From Elusimicrobiota bacterium (GTDB taxonomy: Bacteria > Elusimicrobiota > Elusimicrobia > UBA1565 > UBA9628), in the NCBI GenBank assembly GCA_016218545.1, contig JACRDQ010000018.1, positions 124,001-188,000 of the forward strand: 64,000 bases of DNA, in the 5' to 3' direction. Below are positions 25,429 to 33,489 of this stretch, in pieces; within the stretch, counting starts at the first letter, position 1; each line of letters starts with the position of its first letter. Under the pieces are notes generated by a model that was not told the DNA's origin, ran no database searches, and saw only the letters and a program-made list of their open reading frames with translations. A program made the translations under genes and the position numbers.

Positions 25429-26426
25429 CGGACCGACTCCGCCACCGCCGAAAGGGTCTCCAGGCCCATGGGCGCCACCAGCACGAGACGCGTCTCGCCC
25501 GAGGACCAGCCGAGGACCCCGGCATCCTCGGTCCAGGAGACGAAGCCAAGACCCGAGGCCAGCCGCACCTCCCGCCGCTCCTTGGCGCCCAGGTCCAGCT
25601 TGGCCCGGGGAGGGGACTGGAACAGGGACAGGGCCACGGCGCCGTCGGAATACCGGCAGTGGACGATCTTCTTGTCCTTGTAGGGGAGGAGGTCCGCGCC
25701 CGCGAAGACGAATCCGGAAGGAAGCCAGGACGGGAACCTCGGCTCGAAGCCCGCTTCGGAGCCGATCCTGGCGGTCTCCTCAGGCCCGGGAGAGAGCCTC
25801 CCGCTGCGGCCGGCTCCTGCCACGGGCTCGGGCCGGAACAGGGCAGGGTCGTGCCTCACTCCGAAAGTCACCTTGGAGAACCGGGTCCTCAAGGCCACCT
25901 TCCCGTCCGGGAGCACGGCCTCGTCCTTAAGGATGAGCCCATGCTCGCGGTCGACCCAGAGCCTGCGGCCGAGCGCTGCCGGGGACCTGGGCTGGAGCTC
26001 GAGCCTCCAGGTGAGCCTGCCAGCCACCTTGCCGCCCGTGGAAAGCGAGACGCGGTAGCGGGCCTGAGCCTCCTGGGCGAGGCTCCGGCTGGGAGCCGAG
26101 GCCGGACCCTCCCACACTCTGTTGAGCGCCTTGTCGAAGGCCCATTCCTTGGCCCCGTCCGTGGCAGTGATGAATCCTGCTCCGGCCTTGGCGCCAGGGA
26201 ACTCCCTGCGGCAGGACGCAGCATGCTCAGACGAGGGAGAGCAGCGGACCATGGCCTTCTTGGACCTCGCCTTGCCGAGCTTGACGTAAGCCGTAGCCTC
26301 GAAAGAGACGGCAGGGCCGGCCAGGGCTGCCTCGAGGACCTGGGCCGCCTCCGGAAGAGCGGGCTTTGCGGCTGCCCAGGCCGGGCTCGAGGCGAGGAGG
26401 ATGAGGCAGGCCGCGGCCCTACTCAT
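25425..26426 (-). CDS. RseB/MucB-like periplasmic regulator
   Basis: 333 residues with a signal peptide (ACLILLASSPAWAAA). The first domain (about 20-210) resembles the LolA/LolB-like fold of RseB/MucB: EATAYVKLGK, a WRLELQPRSPAALGRRLWVDREHGL region and LILKDEAVL. The second (about 235-333) resembles the C-terminal RseB domain, ending with a beta-rich section (PSWLPSGFVFAG, HCRYSDGAVALSLFQSPP). In proteobacteria RseB binds anti-sigma RseA and senses mislocalised lipopolysaccharide or lipoproteins. It overlaps the anti-sigma gene by 8 nt and is coupled to the lipoprotein gene, which supports that role. Confidence 0.8.
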   Translation of the reverse strand: MSRAAACLILLASSPAWAAAKPALPEAAQVLEAALAGPAVSFEATAYVKLGKARSKKAMVRCSPSSEHAASCRREFPGAKAGAGFITATDGAKEWAFDKALNRVWEGPASAPSRSLAQEAQARYRVSLSTGGKVAGRLTWRLELQPRSPAALGRRLWVDREHGLILKDEAVLPDGKVALRTRFSKVTFGVRHDPALFRPEPVAGAGRSGRLSPGPEETARIGSEAGFEPRFPSWLPSGFVFAGADLLPYKDKKIVHCRYSDGAVALSLFQSPPRAKLDLGAKERREVRLASGLGFVSWTEDAGVLGWSSGETRLVLVAPMGLETLSAVAESVR

Positions 26427-26898
26427 CGCCTTCCTCTTCTTCCAGCTCCTCGTCCGCCCCGGCCGGGACAGACGCCGGACTGACCGCGGTCTCGGCGTAC
26501 TGGCGGTGCGCGGAGAGCATGAGGTCCAGGGGCACGGGCTCATCCTGGCGCCTCTCGATCCAGAGCCCCACGAGCAGGAACGCGGCCAGGCCGAAGGCCA
26601 GTCCGTAGCGCGGCGCGCTTCCGGAGAGCCAGGCGGCGAGCCTCTCCGCGAAGGAAAGCCCGGTCCGCCCCTGGCCTTCGACCCGGGCGGCCTGCCGGAG
26701 CAGGGCCTCCTTGAGGTCGCGCGGCGCCTCCGGAAGGGGGAGACGGGAGAGGACTTCCTTGGACTTGGCCATGATGGCCAGACGCCGGCCGCAGGAGCGG
26801 CAGCCCGCCGCATGGGCCTCGACTTGCGCCGATTCCTCCGGGCTCGTCTCGCGGTCAGCATACGCGGACAGAAGGTCCGTCCATCCCTCACAGCCCAT
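26419..26898 (-). CDS. Anti-sigma factor with zinc-binding ZAS motif and one membrane helix
   Basis: 159 residues. The N-terminal zinc anti-sigma domain shows H-x3-C-x2-C in AHAAGCRSCGRR. A single membrane helix (GLAFGLAAFLLVGLW) lies around residue 105, followed by an acidic C-terminal periplasmic tail (EELEEEEGDE). The predicted topology, cytoplasmic sigma-binding domain and short periplasmic part, is that of RseA-type anti-sigma factors. It overlaps the sigma gene by 11 nt, so the two are translated together. It lies upstream of the RseB-like gene. Confidence 0.88.
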   Translation of the reverse strand: MGCEGWTDLLSAYADRETSPEESAQVEAHAAGCRSCGRRLAIMAKSKEVLSRLPLPEAPRDLKEALLRQAARVEGQGRTGLSFAERLAAWLSGSAPRYGLAFGLAAFLLVGLWIERRQDEPVPLDLMLSAHRQYAETAVSPASVPAGADEELEEEEGDE

Positions 26899-27436
26899 AA
26901 GCCACCATCCCGGTCCTCTTCACCAGTCCCTCCCTCAGGGCCGTCCTGGCCCTGCTCACGCGCGAGCGCACGGTCCCCAGGGGCAGGCCGAGGACCCCTG
27001 ATATCTCCTCATAGCCCATGCCCTGGATGTCGCACAGGGTCAGGATGGCGCGGTGCTCGCGGCTCAGAGCCGCCAGGGCGGCTTCCAGGTGCCCGCTGGC
27101 CTCGCGCTTCTCCAGGAGGTCGAGGACCTCGCCGTCCCGCCCGTCGGCGATGGTCTCGGAGATGGGGACCCCTTCCCCGTCCTCGTGGCGGACCGGCATG
27201 TCCAGGGAGACCATGTGCTTCCTGTCGAACTTCTTGGAATGATCGATGTACACGTTCTTAAGGATGACCAGGAACCATTTCTCCAGGGGCTGGGAGCTGT
27301 CGTACCGGTCCCAGGACTTGAAAAGCCTGTAAAAAGCCTCCTGAACGAGCTCCCTGGACTGCTCAGCGTCCTCGCAGAGCCGATAGGCGAACTGGAAGGC
27401 GCTGTCCGAGAATTCTTCGACGAATCGTTGGAGCAC
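26888..27436 (-). CDS. ECF RNA polymerase sigma factor (RpoE-like)
   Basis: 182 residues from GTG, with a Shine-Dalgarno GGGGAGG about 11 nt upstream. Region 2: FQFAYRLCEDAEQSRELVQE and EKWFLVILKNVYIDHSKK. Region 4: LSREHRAILTLCDIQGMGYE followed by GLPLGTVRSRVSRAR, the DNA-binding helix-turn-helix. First gene of the four-gene operon with anti-sigma, RseB-like protein and lipoprotein. An ECF-type promoter appears just upstream, which suggests autoregulation. The combination closely parallels the proteobacterial RpoE-RseA-RseB envelope-stress system. Confidence 0.93.
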   Translation of the reverse strand: MLQRFVEEFSDSAFQFAYRLCEDAEQSRELVQEAFYRLFKSWDRYDSSQPLEKWFLVILKNVYIDHSKKFDRKHMVSLDMPVRHEDGEGVPISETIADGRDGEVLDLLEKREASGHLEAALAALSREHRAILTLCDIQGMGYEEISGVLGLPLGTVRSRVSRARTALREGLVKRTGMVAYGL

Positions 27437-27457
27437 GCTGGTCTAGCCTCCCCTCTA

Positions 27458-27484
27458 TGTACGAGCGAGGCCTCAAAAAGTTCC
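27458..27484 (-). promoter_or_regulatory. Candidate ECF-type autoregulatory promoter
   Basis: On the minus strand GGAACTT (27484-27478), the classic ECF -35, is followed after 15 nt by GTACA (27462-27458). Transcription would start near 27450, just before the Shine-Dalgarno of the sigma gene. Spacing and -35 fit RpoE-type promoters; the -10 is a weaker match. Confidence 0.55.
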
Positions 27485-27554
27485 CTCAGATTGTAACAAA
27501 TCGCCCCGTCCGCAGGGGGCTCCTCCGTCGGAGGATGGGGGAGGGGGGAGGAGG

Positions 27555-27610
27555 CTGTAACAATTCGTTAACAGGTCTGTAATGACCCCGTAATGCCCTT
27601 GGCCTACACT
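27555..27610 (+). promoter_or_regulatory. Pho-box-like array of four 11-bp repeats and -10 box of the histidine kinase
   Basis: Four head-to-tail 11-mers: CTGTAACAATT (27555), CGTTAACAGGT (27566), CTGTAATGACC (27577), CCGTAATGCCC (27588). The last two cover the -35 position relative to TACACT (27605-27610). An 11-bp direct-repeat period overlapping -35 is the layout of PhoB-family operators. A further TTGTAACAAAT lies at 27491, out of phase. Confidence 0.55.
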
Positions 27611-27628
27611 GGGAGTGAGGAAGCCACC

Positions 27629-28477
27629 ATGAACCAGACCATGCAGACCCAGGCCACGGGGAAGACGGCCAGGACCCCCGAGACCATCATGGCTTCCTAT
27701 CTCACCCATGAGCTGCGCGCCCCGGTCACCGCGATCAAGCTCGGCTTGGAGATCTTCGAAGAGCAGGTCGGCGACCGCCTCCAGTCGGACGAGCGGCAGA
27801 TGCTCAACCTGGCCATCAAGAACACGGGCCGGCTGCAGGGCCTGGTCAACGACATCATGGATTACACCAAAGTCCTGGCCGGCAAGATGCAGCTCGCCTT
27901 CCAGTCCTGCGACGCGCGGGAGATCCTCAGCGACGTGGTGAGCTCCTTCCAGCCCTGGGCCATCTCCAAGGGCATCCGGCTGGTCAAGGAAGAGTCCAAC
28001 GAGCCCCTGCCCCGGATCAAGGCCGAGCAGAGGCGGGTCATCCAGGTCCTGACGAACCTCATCTCCAACGCCCTCAAGTTCACCCCGGCCCGCGGCACCG
28101 TGACCGTGGGCGTCAAGATGGGCAAGTACGAGCACGCCGGCACCCTGGTCTTCCGGGTCAAGGACACGGGCGCGGGCATCCCGGCCGAGCACCTCGAGAG
28201 CATCTTCGACACCTTCTCGCAGTCGGTCTCCAACGGCAAGCAGTCCGACGGCACGGGCCTGGGCCTGACCCTGGCTCGCTCCATGGTCCAGCTGCACGGC
28301 GGCCGCATCTGGGCCGAGAGCTGGAAGGGCCTGGGAGCCACCTTCTGCTTCACCATCCCGATCGCGTCCGAGGACATGGCCGAGCAGATCGAGGTCTATG
28401 CGAAGCCCGTCGAGTACCACGGGCTCTTCGTGGACGTGTTCCGCAAGCTCAACGCCTTCGTGGCCGCGTTCTTCTAA
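27629..28477 (+). CDS. Soluble sensor histidine kinase without recognisable sensor domain
   Basis: 282 residues, no membrane helix. DHp domain with H-box YLTHELRAPVTAI (phosphorylated His at about residue 40), then a HATPase domain with N-box NLISNALKFTP, G1 DTGAGIP and G2 GTGLGLTLA. Only about 35 N-terminal residues precede the H-box, too few for a sensor, so it must sense through a partner or its short tail. A C-terminal extension of about 30 residues follows the ATPase. No response regulator is adjacent. The start was chosen at MNQTMQT because an earlier in-frame ATG lies upstream of the -10 box. The 11-bp repeats upstream suggest control by an OmpR/PhoB-type regulator. Confidence 0.88.
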   Translation: MNQTMQTQATGKTARTPETIMASYLTHELRAPVTAIKLGLEIFEEQVGDRLQSDERQMLNLAIKNTGRLQGLVNDIMDYTKVLAGKMQLAFQSCDAREILSDVVSSFQPWAISKGIRLVKEESNEPLPRIKAEQRRVIQVLTNLISNALKFTPARGTVTVGVKMGKYEHAGTLVFRVKDTGAGIPAEHLESIFDTFSQSVSNGKQSDGTGLGLTLARSMVQLHGGRIWAESWKGLGATFCFTIPIASEDMAEQIEVYAKPVEYHGLFVDVFRKLNAFVAAFF

Positions 28478-28499
28478 GGCGCGGGCTTCCCGCCTCCGG

Positions 28500-29399
28500 C
28501 TACTTCTTGGTGACCACGTAGGCCCCGGCATGTCCGAGGCCCTTGAGCTTGGCCAGGGCCTCGTCCGCGGCCGGCCGGCCTTCGTAGGGGCCCACCCGGA
28601 CCTGGAAGAAGGTCTTTCCTCCCACCGCGACCTTGTGGATCTCGACCGGAGAGACCGCGCCTTCCACGGCCTTCTTGAGGGCGAGGGCCTTGGTCTCATC
28701 CGAGAAGGACCCTGCCTGGACCATGAAGAGGTTGGAGGCCGCGGCAGGGGCTTTCTGCTTGGCTGGCTCGGGTATGGAAGCCTGGGCCTTGGGCTTGGCA
28801 GGGGGGACGACGGGCTCGGCCTTGCCCAGGGACGGCGGAGGAAGGGCGCTGGGCCCCGCGGCAGGCGGGGCTTCCTTGGAAGCGTCAGCAGGCTCGGAAG
28901 GGACGCTCAGAGGCTGGGGAGGGGCGCTGACCGGGGGCTTCCGGGACACGACCTTTCTGCGCAGAGGGACCTCGGGCCTGGAGCCGACGGATGCGCTTTC
29001 CTTGAGCTCCCGGGGCCGCATGGCCGCCTCTCCCATGGCCAGATGCATCGTATTGCCGTCCCAGTCGATGCTGTAGATCGCGTACGCGGACATCTCCACC
29101 ACCGCGCGCACGGCCGGGCTGGGCTCCGTGGAAAACTGGGCGATCCGGATCCCCTTGAGCACGCTCCCCTTGCCCTCGAAACTCTTGGCCGCGGCCGTGA
29201 GGTTCGCGTCCTGCCAGTCGATGATGAGGCGCGGCGGGTCCGGCTCGAAGCGGACGCGCTCGAGCACCGGGGAACTGAACTGGAACTCCGCGCGGTCCTC
29301 CTCCACCACCACCGCGGCCAGCGAAGCGGGCTCGGCCGCCCGGCAGACCTGGACAGCGGGACCGAAGGACACCACAAGAGCAAGAGCCGTTCTCATCAT
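28500..29399 (-). CDS. AMIN and SPOR domain envelope protein
   Basis: 299 residues. Signal peptide (TALALVVSFGPAVQVCRA), then an AMIN-like beta domain (about 25-120; RLIIDWQDANLTAAAKSF) as found in AmiC and PilQ, a Pro/Ala/Lys-rich linker (about 125-220), and a C-terminal SPOR domain (about 222-295; FMVQAGSFSDETKALALKK and FFQVRVGPYEGRPAADEAL). SPOR domains bind denuded peptidoglycan at the division septum, so a septal or pilus-related envelope role is likely. A textbook Shine-Dalgarno (GGGAGG, 6 nt spacing) fixes the start. It converges on the histidine kinase gene. Confidence 0.86.
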   Translation of the reverse strand: MMRTALALVVSFGPAVQVCRAAEPASLAAVVVEEDRAEFQFSSPVLERVRFEPDPPRLIIDWQDANLTAAAKSFEGKGSVLKGIRIAQFSTEPSPAVRAVVEMSAYAIYSIDWDGNTMHLAMGEAAMRPRELKESASVGSRPEVPLRRKVVSRKPPVSAPPQPLSVPSEPADASKEAPPAAGPSALPPPSLGKAEPVVPPAKPKAQASIPEPAKQKAPAAASNLFMVQAGSFSDETKALALKKAVEGAVSPVEIHKVAVGGKTFFQVRVGPYEGRPAADEALAKLKGLGHAGAYVVTKK

Positions 29400-29538
29400 A
29401 CTCAGCCTCCCATCGGCATTCAGCCCCGCCCGGCGGGGCGCGTCGCAGGCAATCAAAGCATTTTCAGCGTCCCTGTGTGGAGACGGGGCGTGGCTCGGCA
29501 GGGGAATAGGCTATAATCTCGGGCAGCGTGCCCCCCGG

Positions 29539-30705
29539 ATGAGCGACAAGAAGAAGGTCAAGCGGTTCGACTTCCTCGAGCACGGCAAAGCCTCGGGCTC
29601 CGGCTCGGAGGACGGACTGCCCCAGGTCGGCCGTTTCGAGCACCTCGAGATCGGCCAGATCCGCAAGCCGCTCCCCGCGACCCAGTCCGCGCCGGCCCCG
29701 GAACGGACCGTGTGCGGGCACTGCGGCCAGGTCAACGAGCCGGAGCGCCAGACCTGCTGGGCCTGCTACAAGGCCCTCGGTCCCCAGGGAGGGAGCCAGG
29801 CCCGCAAGCCTCAGGGCACCAAGCCTCAACCCGGGGCAGGGCAGGAGATCACCCTGGTCATCGACGGCCTCACGTACTCCTCGACCGACCCGAACCTGCC
29901 GCCGGACATCGCCTCCCTCATGGGCCGCATCAAGACCGAGGGCTTCAGCCCGGGCCTGCTCGACGAGTGGCGCGAGCAGCGGGCCGCGAGCCCCGGGGCC
30001 GGGACCCAGGAGGTCCGCGCGGAGAGCCGCGTCGAGGCTTTCCAGGGCAGCCGGGTCTCGGTCATCAAGCTCGACGGGAGAGTCTTCCTCTCCGACGCGC
30101 CGGACCTGCCTCCCCGCATCCGGGACCTCTTCGCCTACATCGACCGCAACGGGGTCACGCCCGAGCTCATGGAGAACCTCCGGGCCATGGGCGACGCCCG
30201 CCTGCGGCCCTCCACCACGGCCGCTCCGTCGGACGGGGACCTCGCCTTCTGGCGGGAGGTGGAGGAGAACCGCAGGCAGGAACGGACCGCGGAGCCTCCC
30301 GCCGCGGGGGCCTCGGACGCCGTGATGAGCTGGTTCTACTACCTCGCCCCGGCGTGGTTCCTCCTGGAGACCTTCCTGTGGCCGTTCTTCCGCGCAGGGC
30401 TGGTGACCGGCGGGGGCACCGCCGGGAACCTGTTCTTCTACGCCGTCGAGGCCGCCATCGGCGCGGGCTATCGCCAGCGCGTCCCCTGGATCGGCCAGGT
30501 GGCCCTCCTCGAGAACTTCTTCTATCTCGGCACCGCCCTGCACTCCGCGGTCATCGGTCCTCTGACCTCGGCCTCGCTCATCGCCTCCGGAGACACCGCC
30601 GCGGCGGCCTCCGCCGCCAACTTCCCGCGCGCCATCCCGGGCTTCCTCTTCTCCATCTTCTTCGTCTACGCCTTCATCCGAAGGCAGCGGTCCGGCCGCC
30701 GCTGA
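29539..30705 (+). CDS. Zinc-ribbon membrane protein with tandem repeat domain
   Basis: 388 residues. Cytoplasmic N-terminus with a zinc ribbon C-x2-C...C-x2-C (CGHCGQ, CWACYK; about 60-78). Two related units of about 45 residues follow: IDGLTYSSTDPNLPPDIASL with FSPGLLDEW, and LDGRVFLSDAPDLPPRIRDL with VTPELMENL. The last 130 residues have about three or four hydrophobic helices (WFYYLAPAWFLLETFLWPFF; FLFSIFFVYAFIRR). No known family. TATAAT at 29512-29517 is the likely -10. The duplicated D-x-P-x-LPP-x-I module may bind a partner. The gene precedes the protease/cyclase operon but has a 132-nt gap to it. Confidence 0.72.
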   Translation: MSDKKKVKRFDFLEHGKASGSGSEDGLPQVGRFEHLEIGQIRKPLPATQSAPAPERTVCGHCGQVNEPERQTCWACYKALGPQGGSQARKPQGTKPQPGAGQEITLVIDGLTYSSTDPNLPPDIASLMGRIKTEGFSPGLLDEWREQRAASPGAGTQEVRAESRVEAFQGSRVSVIKLDGRVFLSDAPDLPPRIRDLFAYIDRNGVTPELMENLRAMGDARLRPSTTAAPSDGDLAFWREVEENRRQERTAEPPAAGASDAVMSWFYYLAPAWFLLETFLWPFFRAGLVTGGGTAGNLFFYAVEAAIGAGYRQRVPWIGQVALLENFFYLGTALHSAVIGPLTSASLIASGDTAAAASAANFPRAIPGFLFSIFFVYAFIRRQRSGRR

Positions 30706-30837
30706 ACTGGTGCCTAGGCCCGTCTTCCCATGCCTTGCTGGGCCGAATGCCGCTCCCATAAGGACCTTTAAGCCCAAGGGGAAAACCGCGCCCGTTGCTA
30801 TGATAGACGCGTGCATATAGGAACAGGGAGGCACCGC
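30706..30837 (+). promoter_or_regulatory. Leader of the S41/cyclase operon: -10 box and Shine-Dalgarno
   Basis: GCTATGAT (TATGAT at 30799-30804) is followed by a GTG at 30811. GGAACAGGGAGG at about 30820-30831 gives a strong Shine-Dalgarno for the ATG at 30838, which is therefore preferred over the GTG. The rest of the 132-nt gap holds no ORF or clear hairpin. Confidence 0.6.
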
Positions 30838-33153
30838 ATGTCCCTCAAGGCCCGGCCCCTTCTCAGCGTCCTCGGAGGCGCCATCATCCTCTCTCATCCT
30901 GCCCAGGCTCAGACCCTGTCGCGAGCGGCCATGGCCCCGTCCCCGGTCATGACCTGGCAGGCTCCCCTGGCCGGCGGGCGTCAGGCCCCTGCGGTCCCCG
31001 GAGCCTTGGGCTCCCTTTCCCTCAACGACGTCCTGCCTTCCCTGCCGTCCCTTTCCGCTGCGCCGGTCCATACCGAAGCCGCGGCCCTGACCGCCGTCCC
31101 CGCGGCGCTCCCAGGCCTTGCGGCCGCCCCGGAGGCCCTGCCTCCGCAAGGCGACGGCCGGACCCGGACCGAGGAGACCATCAGCCGCATGACCGAGGAG
31201 GTCGGCTCGGTCCTCGAGGCCGCCGGGCGGTCCGACGAGAGGTCGTCGGAGGGGGACCGCGGCACCGGCGACTCGCTCTTCCGTGCCCTCACGGGCGAGA
31301 CTTCCTTCTCCATGCTGCCGGAGTCGGCGGGCATGCCCTTCTCCCTCGGAGGCGAGGGGACCACCCTCACCCAGCGCAAGATGCTGGGCACGCTCTACAA
31401 GGTCGCCTCGATCTTCTCGGAGCACTACGCCCCGGTGGACTGGAAGAAGTCCCGGTTCCAGCTCGACCTCAAACGCGAGTTCGACAGGACCGCGGCGCTC
31501 ATCCTCTCCGACCCCGACATCGGCACGCGCCGGTTCCAGTCCCTGCTGGCGGACTTCACCGCGGCCATGCGGGACTACCACGTGTCCATCACCTTCCACT
31601 CCACGGAGAAGGCGCGCCTGCACCTGCGCGTCATGGGCGCCGAAGGCAAGCACTTCATCGCCTACATCGACCGGGCCAAGCTCCCCAAGGAGAGCTTCCC
31701 GTTCGAGGTGGGCGACGAGGTGGTCGAGTTCGACGGCAAGCCCACGGCCGAGGTCGTCAACGCCCTGGCGCGCGGCCGCACGATCAACACCGCGGAAACG
31801 GACCTGAGGCTCGCCGACGCGACGCTGACCTACCGCGTCCGCAAGCTGGGCGAGGACGTCCCTCAGGGCGCTGCGACCATGAAGGTCCGCGACCGCAAGG
31901 GCAAGCTCTTCGACGTCAAGATGGAGTGGGACTACACGCCCGAGCAGGTCCCGCTCGACGTGCCGGTCCGCGACGCGGGCCTCGACATGCCCGACGGCCT
32001 CTCCCTCCGGGTCCCCGAAGCATGGGACGCGCCGGCCCAGCCCTCCCGCGGCTCCTCCAAGCTCAAGGGGTTCCTCGGCCGCCTCTTCACCTGGGTCGCG
32101 CACCCGCTGTCGAGCGTCTTCGCGGAGATGCGCGCCGACGCGCCCTCCAACCCCTTCGTCGTAGGCGCCAAGAAGGGCTTCCTGCCTCCCCTGGGCCCCG
32201 TGGTCTGGAAGCCCAAGGGGGAGAACCCCTTCGACGCCTACATCTACACGGACCGCCAGGGCCGGAAGTTCGCGCACGTGCGCATCCCCGAGTACGACGG
32301 CGGCGAGGAGGAGGCCCGCGCCTTCGGCAGGCTCATGCACCGTTTCCAGACCGACCCCGAGATCCTGGGCCTCGTCATCGACCAGACCAACAACCCGGGC
32401 GGCAGCCTCTTCTACGTCTACGCCCTGGCCTCGCGCCTGACCGACAAGCCCCTCTACGCCCCGCGGCACCGCGTCATCGTCGACGAGAGCGACGCGTCCT
32501 GGGCCCTCGAGACCCTCGAGACCCTCTCGGACCAGGAGAAGCTCGAAGAGGAGGTCGAGGAGATGGAGGAATCCGACGAGTGGACCGGGACCCCGGTCAC
32601 CTCGCGCTTCCTCGAGCTCCTGGGCAAGTTCTCCAAGTTCATCCTGACCGAGCTCGGCGCGGGCCGGCGGCTGACGGAGCCCACCCACATGTGGGGCGTC
32701 GACGACATCCAGCCGGCCCCGGCCAGGGAGCGCTTCACCAAGCCCGTGCTCCTCCTCGTCAACGAGCTCGACTTCTCCGGAGGGGACTTCTTCCCGGCCA
32801 TCATGCAGGACAACGGCCGGGCGACCATCATGGGCGTGCGCACCTCGGGCGCGGGGGGCGCGGTCAAGCCCTTCGAGCTCGCCAACCAGTTCGGCATCGC
32901 AAGCCTCGCCGCGACCTGGACCATAGCCATCCGCAAGAACGGCCAGCCCATCGAGAACCTCGGCGTCACGCCCGACATCCCCTACGCCCTGACCGAGGCT
33001 GACTTCAAGACGGGCTTCGCTCCCTACCGCAAGGCCATCCAGCAGGCCATGGAGCGCCTCGTCTCCGGGGGCGCGGTCCAGCCCGGAGGGCGAGCGTCCC
33101 CGAAGCCCTCGGGAAAGGGGTCGGCGGAGGGGAAGGATGTGGTTTCCCTATGA
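30838..33153 (+). CDS. Secreted S41-family (C-terminal processing/tricorn-like) protease
   Basis: 771 residues. Signal peptide (LLSVLGGAIILSHPAQA), a Pro/Ala-rich low-complexity segment to about residue 110, a helical region, a PDZ-like domain (about 260-360) and a C-terminal S41 catalytic domain. Seen: FAHVRIPEYDGGEEEARAFG, LVIDQTNNPGGSLFYVYAL and a candidate nucleophile Ser in NELDFSGGDFFPAIMQDN followed by ATIMGVRTSGAGGAV. The Lys of classical CtpA-type S41 dyads is not at its usual place, so it is nearer the IRBP/tricorn subgroup, or its activity is altered. An inserted acidic region (EEVEEMEESDE) lies before the catalytic Ser. It overlaps the next gene by ATGA. Confidence 0.82.
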   Translation: MSLKARPLLSVLGGAIILSHPAQAQTLSRAAMAPSPVMTWQAPLAGGRQAPAVPGALGSLSLNDVLPSLPSLSAAPVHTEAAALTAVPAALPGLAAAPEALPPQGDGRTRTEETISRMTEEVGSVLEAAGRSDERSSEGDRGTGDSLFRALTGETSFSMLPESAGMPFSLGGEGTTLTQRKMLGTLYKVASIFSEHYAPVDWKKSRFQLDLKREFDRTAALILSDPDIGTRRFQSLLADFTAAMRDYHVSITFHSTEKARLHLRVMGAEGKHFIAYIDRAKLPKESFPFEVGDEVVEFDGKPTAEVVNALARGRTINTAETDLRLADATLTYRVRKLGEDVPQGAATMKVRDRKGKLFDVKMEWDYTPEQVPLDVPVRDAGLDMPDGLSLRVPEAWDAPAQPSRGSSKLKGFLGRLFTWVAHPLSSVFAEMRADAPSNPFVVGAKKGFLPPLGPVVWKPKGENPFDAYIYTDRQGRKFAHVRIPEYDGGEEEARAFGRLMHRFQTDPEILGLVIDQTNNPGGSLFYVYALASRLTDKPLYAPRHRVIVDESDASWALETLETLSDQEKLEEEVEEMEESDEWTGTPVTSRFLELLGKFSKFILTELGAGRRLTEPTHMWGVDDIQPAPARERFTKPVLLLVNELDFSGGDFFPAIMQDNGRATIMGVRTSGAGGAVKPFELANQFGIASLAATWTIAIRKNGQPIENLGVTPDIPYALTEADFKTGFAPYRKAIQQAMERLVSGGAVQPGGRASPKPSGKGSAEGKDVVSL

Positions 33154-33482
33154 CCATGGAAGCTTCCCTGGAGCACGCCCAGGCGGAGAACCGGCGGCTC
33201 AAGGAGACCATCGCCGCCCTACGCGAGCAGCTCGAGACCTGCCACCACGACAAGGCCGAGAGCCTCCAGCTGGCCAGGTCCCAGCGGGACGCCGAGTTCC
33301 GCCACCTCAAGGACACCATCGTGAGCCTCCGCGCCGAGCTCGAGAACGCGGCCTTCGCCTCCGAGGACCGGCTGGAGCGCGAGCGGACCGAGCGGCGCGA
33401 GGAGCGCCGGCACCTGCAGGGCACCATCGCCGCGCTGAGGGACACCCTCGAGCGGAAGCTCGCCGACGCGGGCAGACCATGA
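33150..33482 (+). CDS. Small coiled-coil protein built of three 36-residue repeats
   Basis: 110 residues, no signal peptide or membrane segment. Three repeats start at residues 13, 49 and 85, each with the core RxLKxTIAALRxxLE (RRLKETIAALREQLE, RHLKDTIVSLRAELE, RHLQGTIAALRDTLE). The period is exactly 36 residues. The whole protein is predicted helical with heptad spacing and is strongly charged. It is coupled to the protease gene (ATGA) and lies 7 nt before the cyclase gene, so it is probably a cytoplasmic adaptor or oligomerisation partner in this pathway. No family is recognised. Confidence 0.75.
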   Translation: MTMEASLEHAQAENRRLKETIAALREQLETCHHDKAESLQLARSQRDAEFRHLKDTIVSLRAELENAAFASEDRLERERTERREERRHLQGTIAALRDTLERKLADAGRP

Positions 33483-33489
33483 GGACGAC

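Noticed and set aside
29464..32688. A 1074-codon minus-strand open frame across three plus-strand genes
   Set aside because: Low-complexity antisense product spanning unrelated genes and promoters; no start context or motifs.
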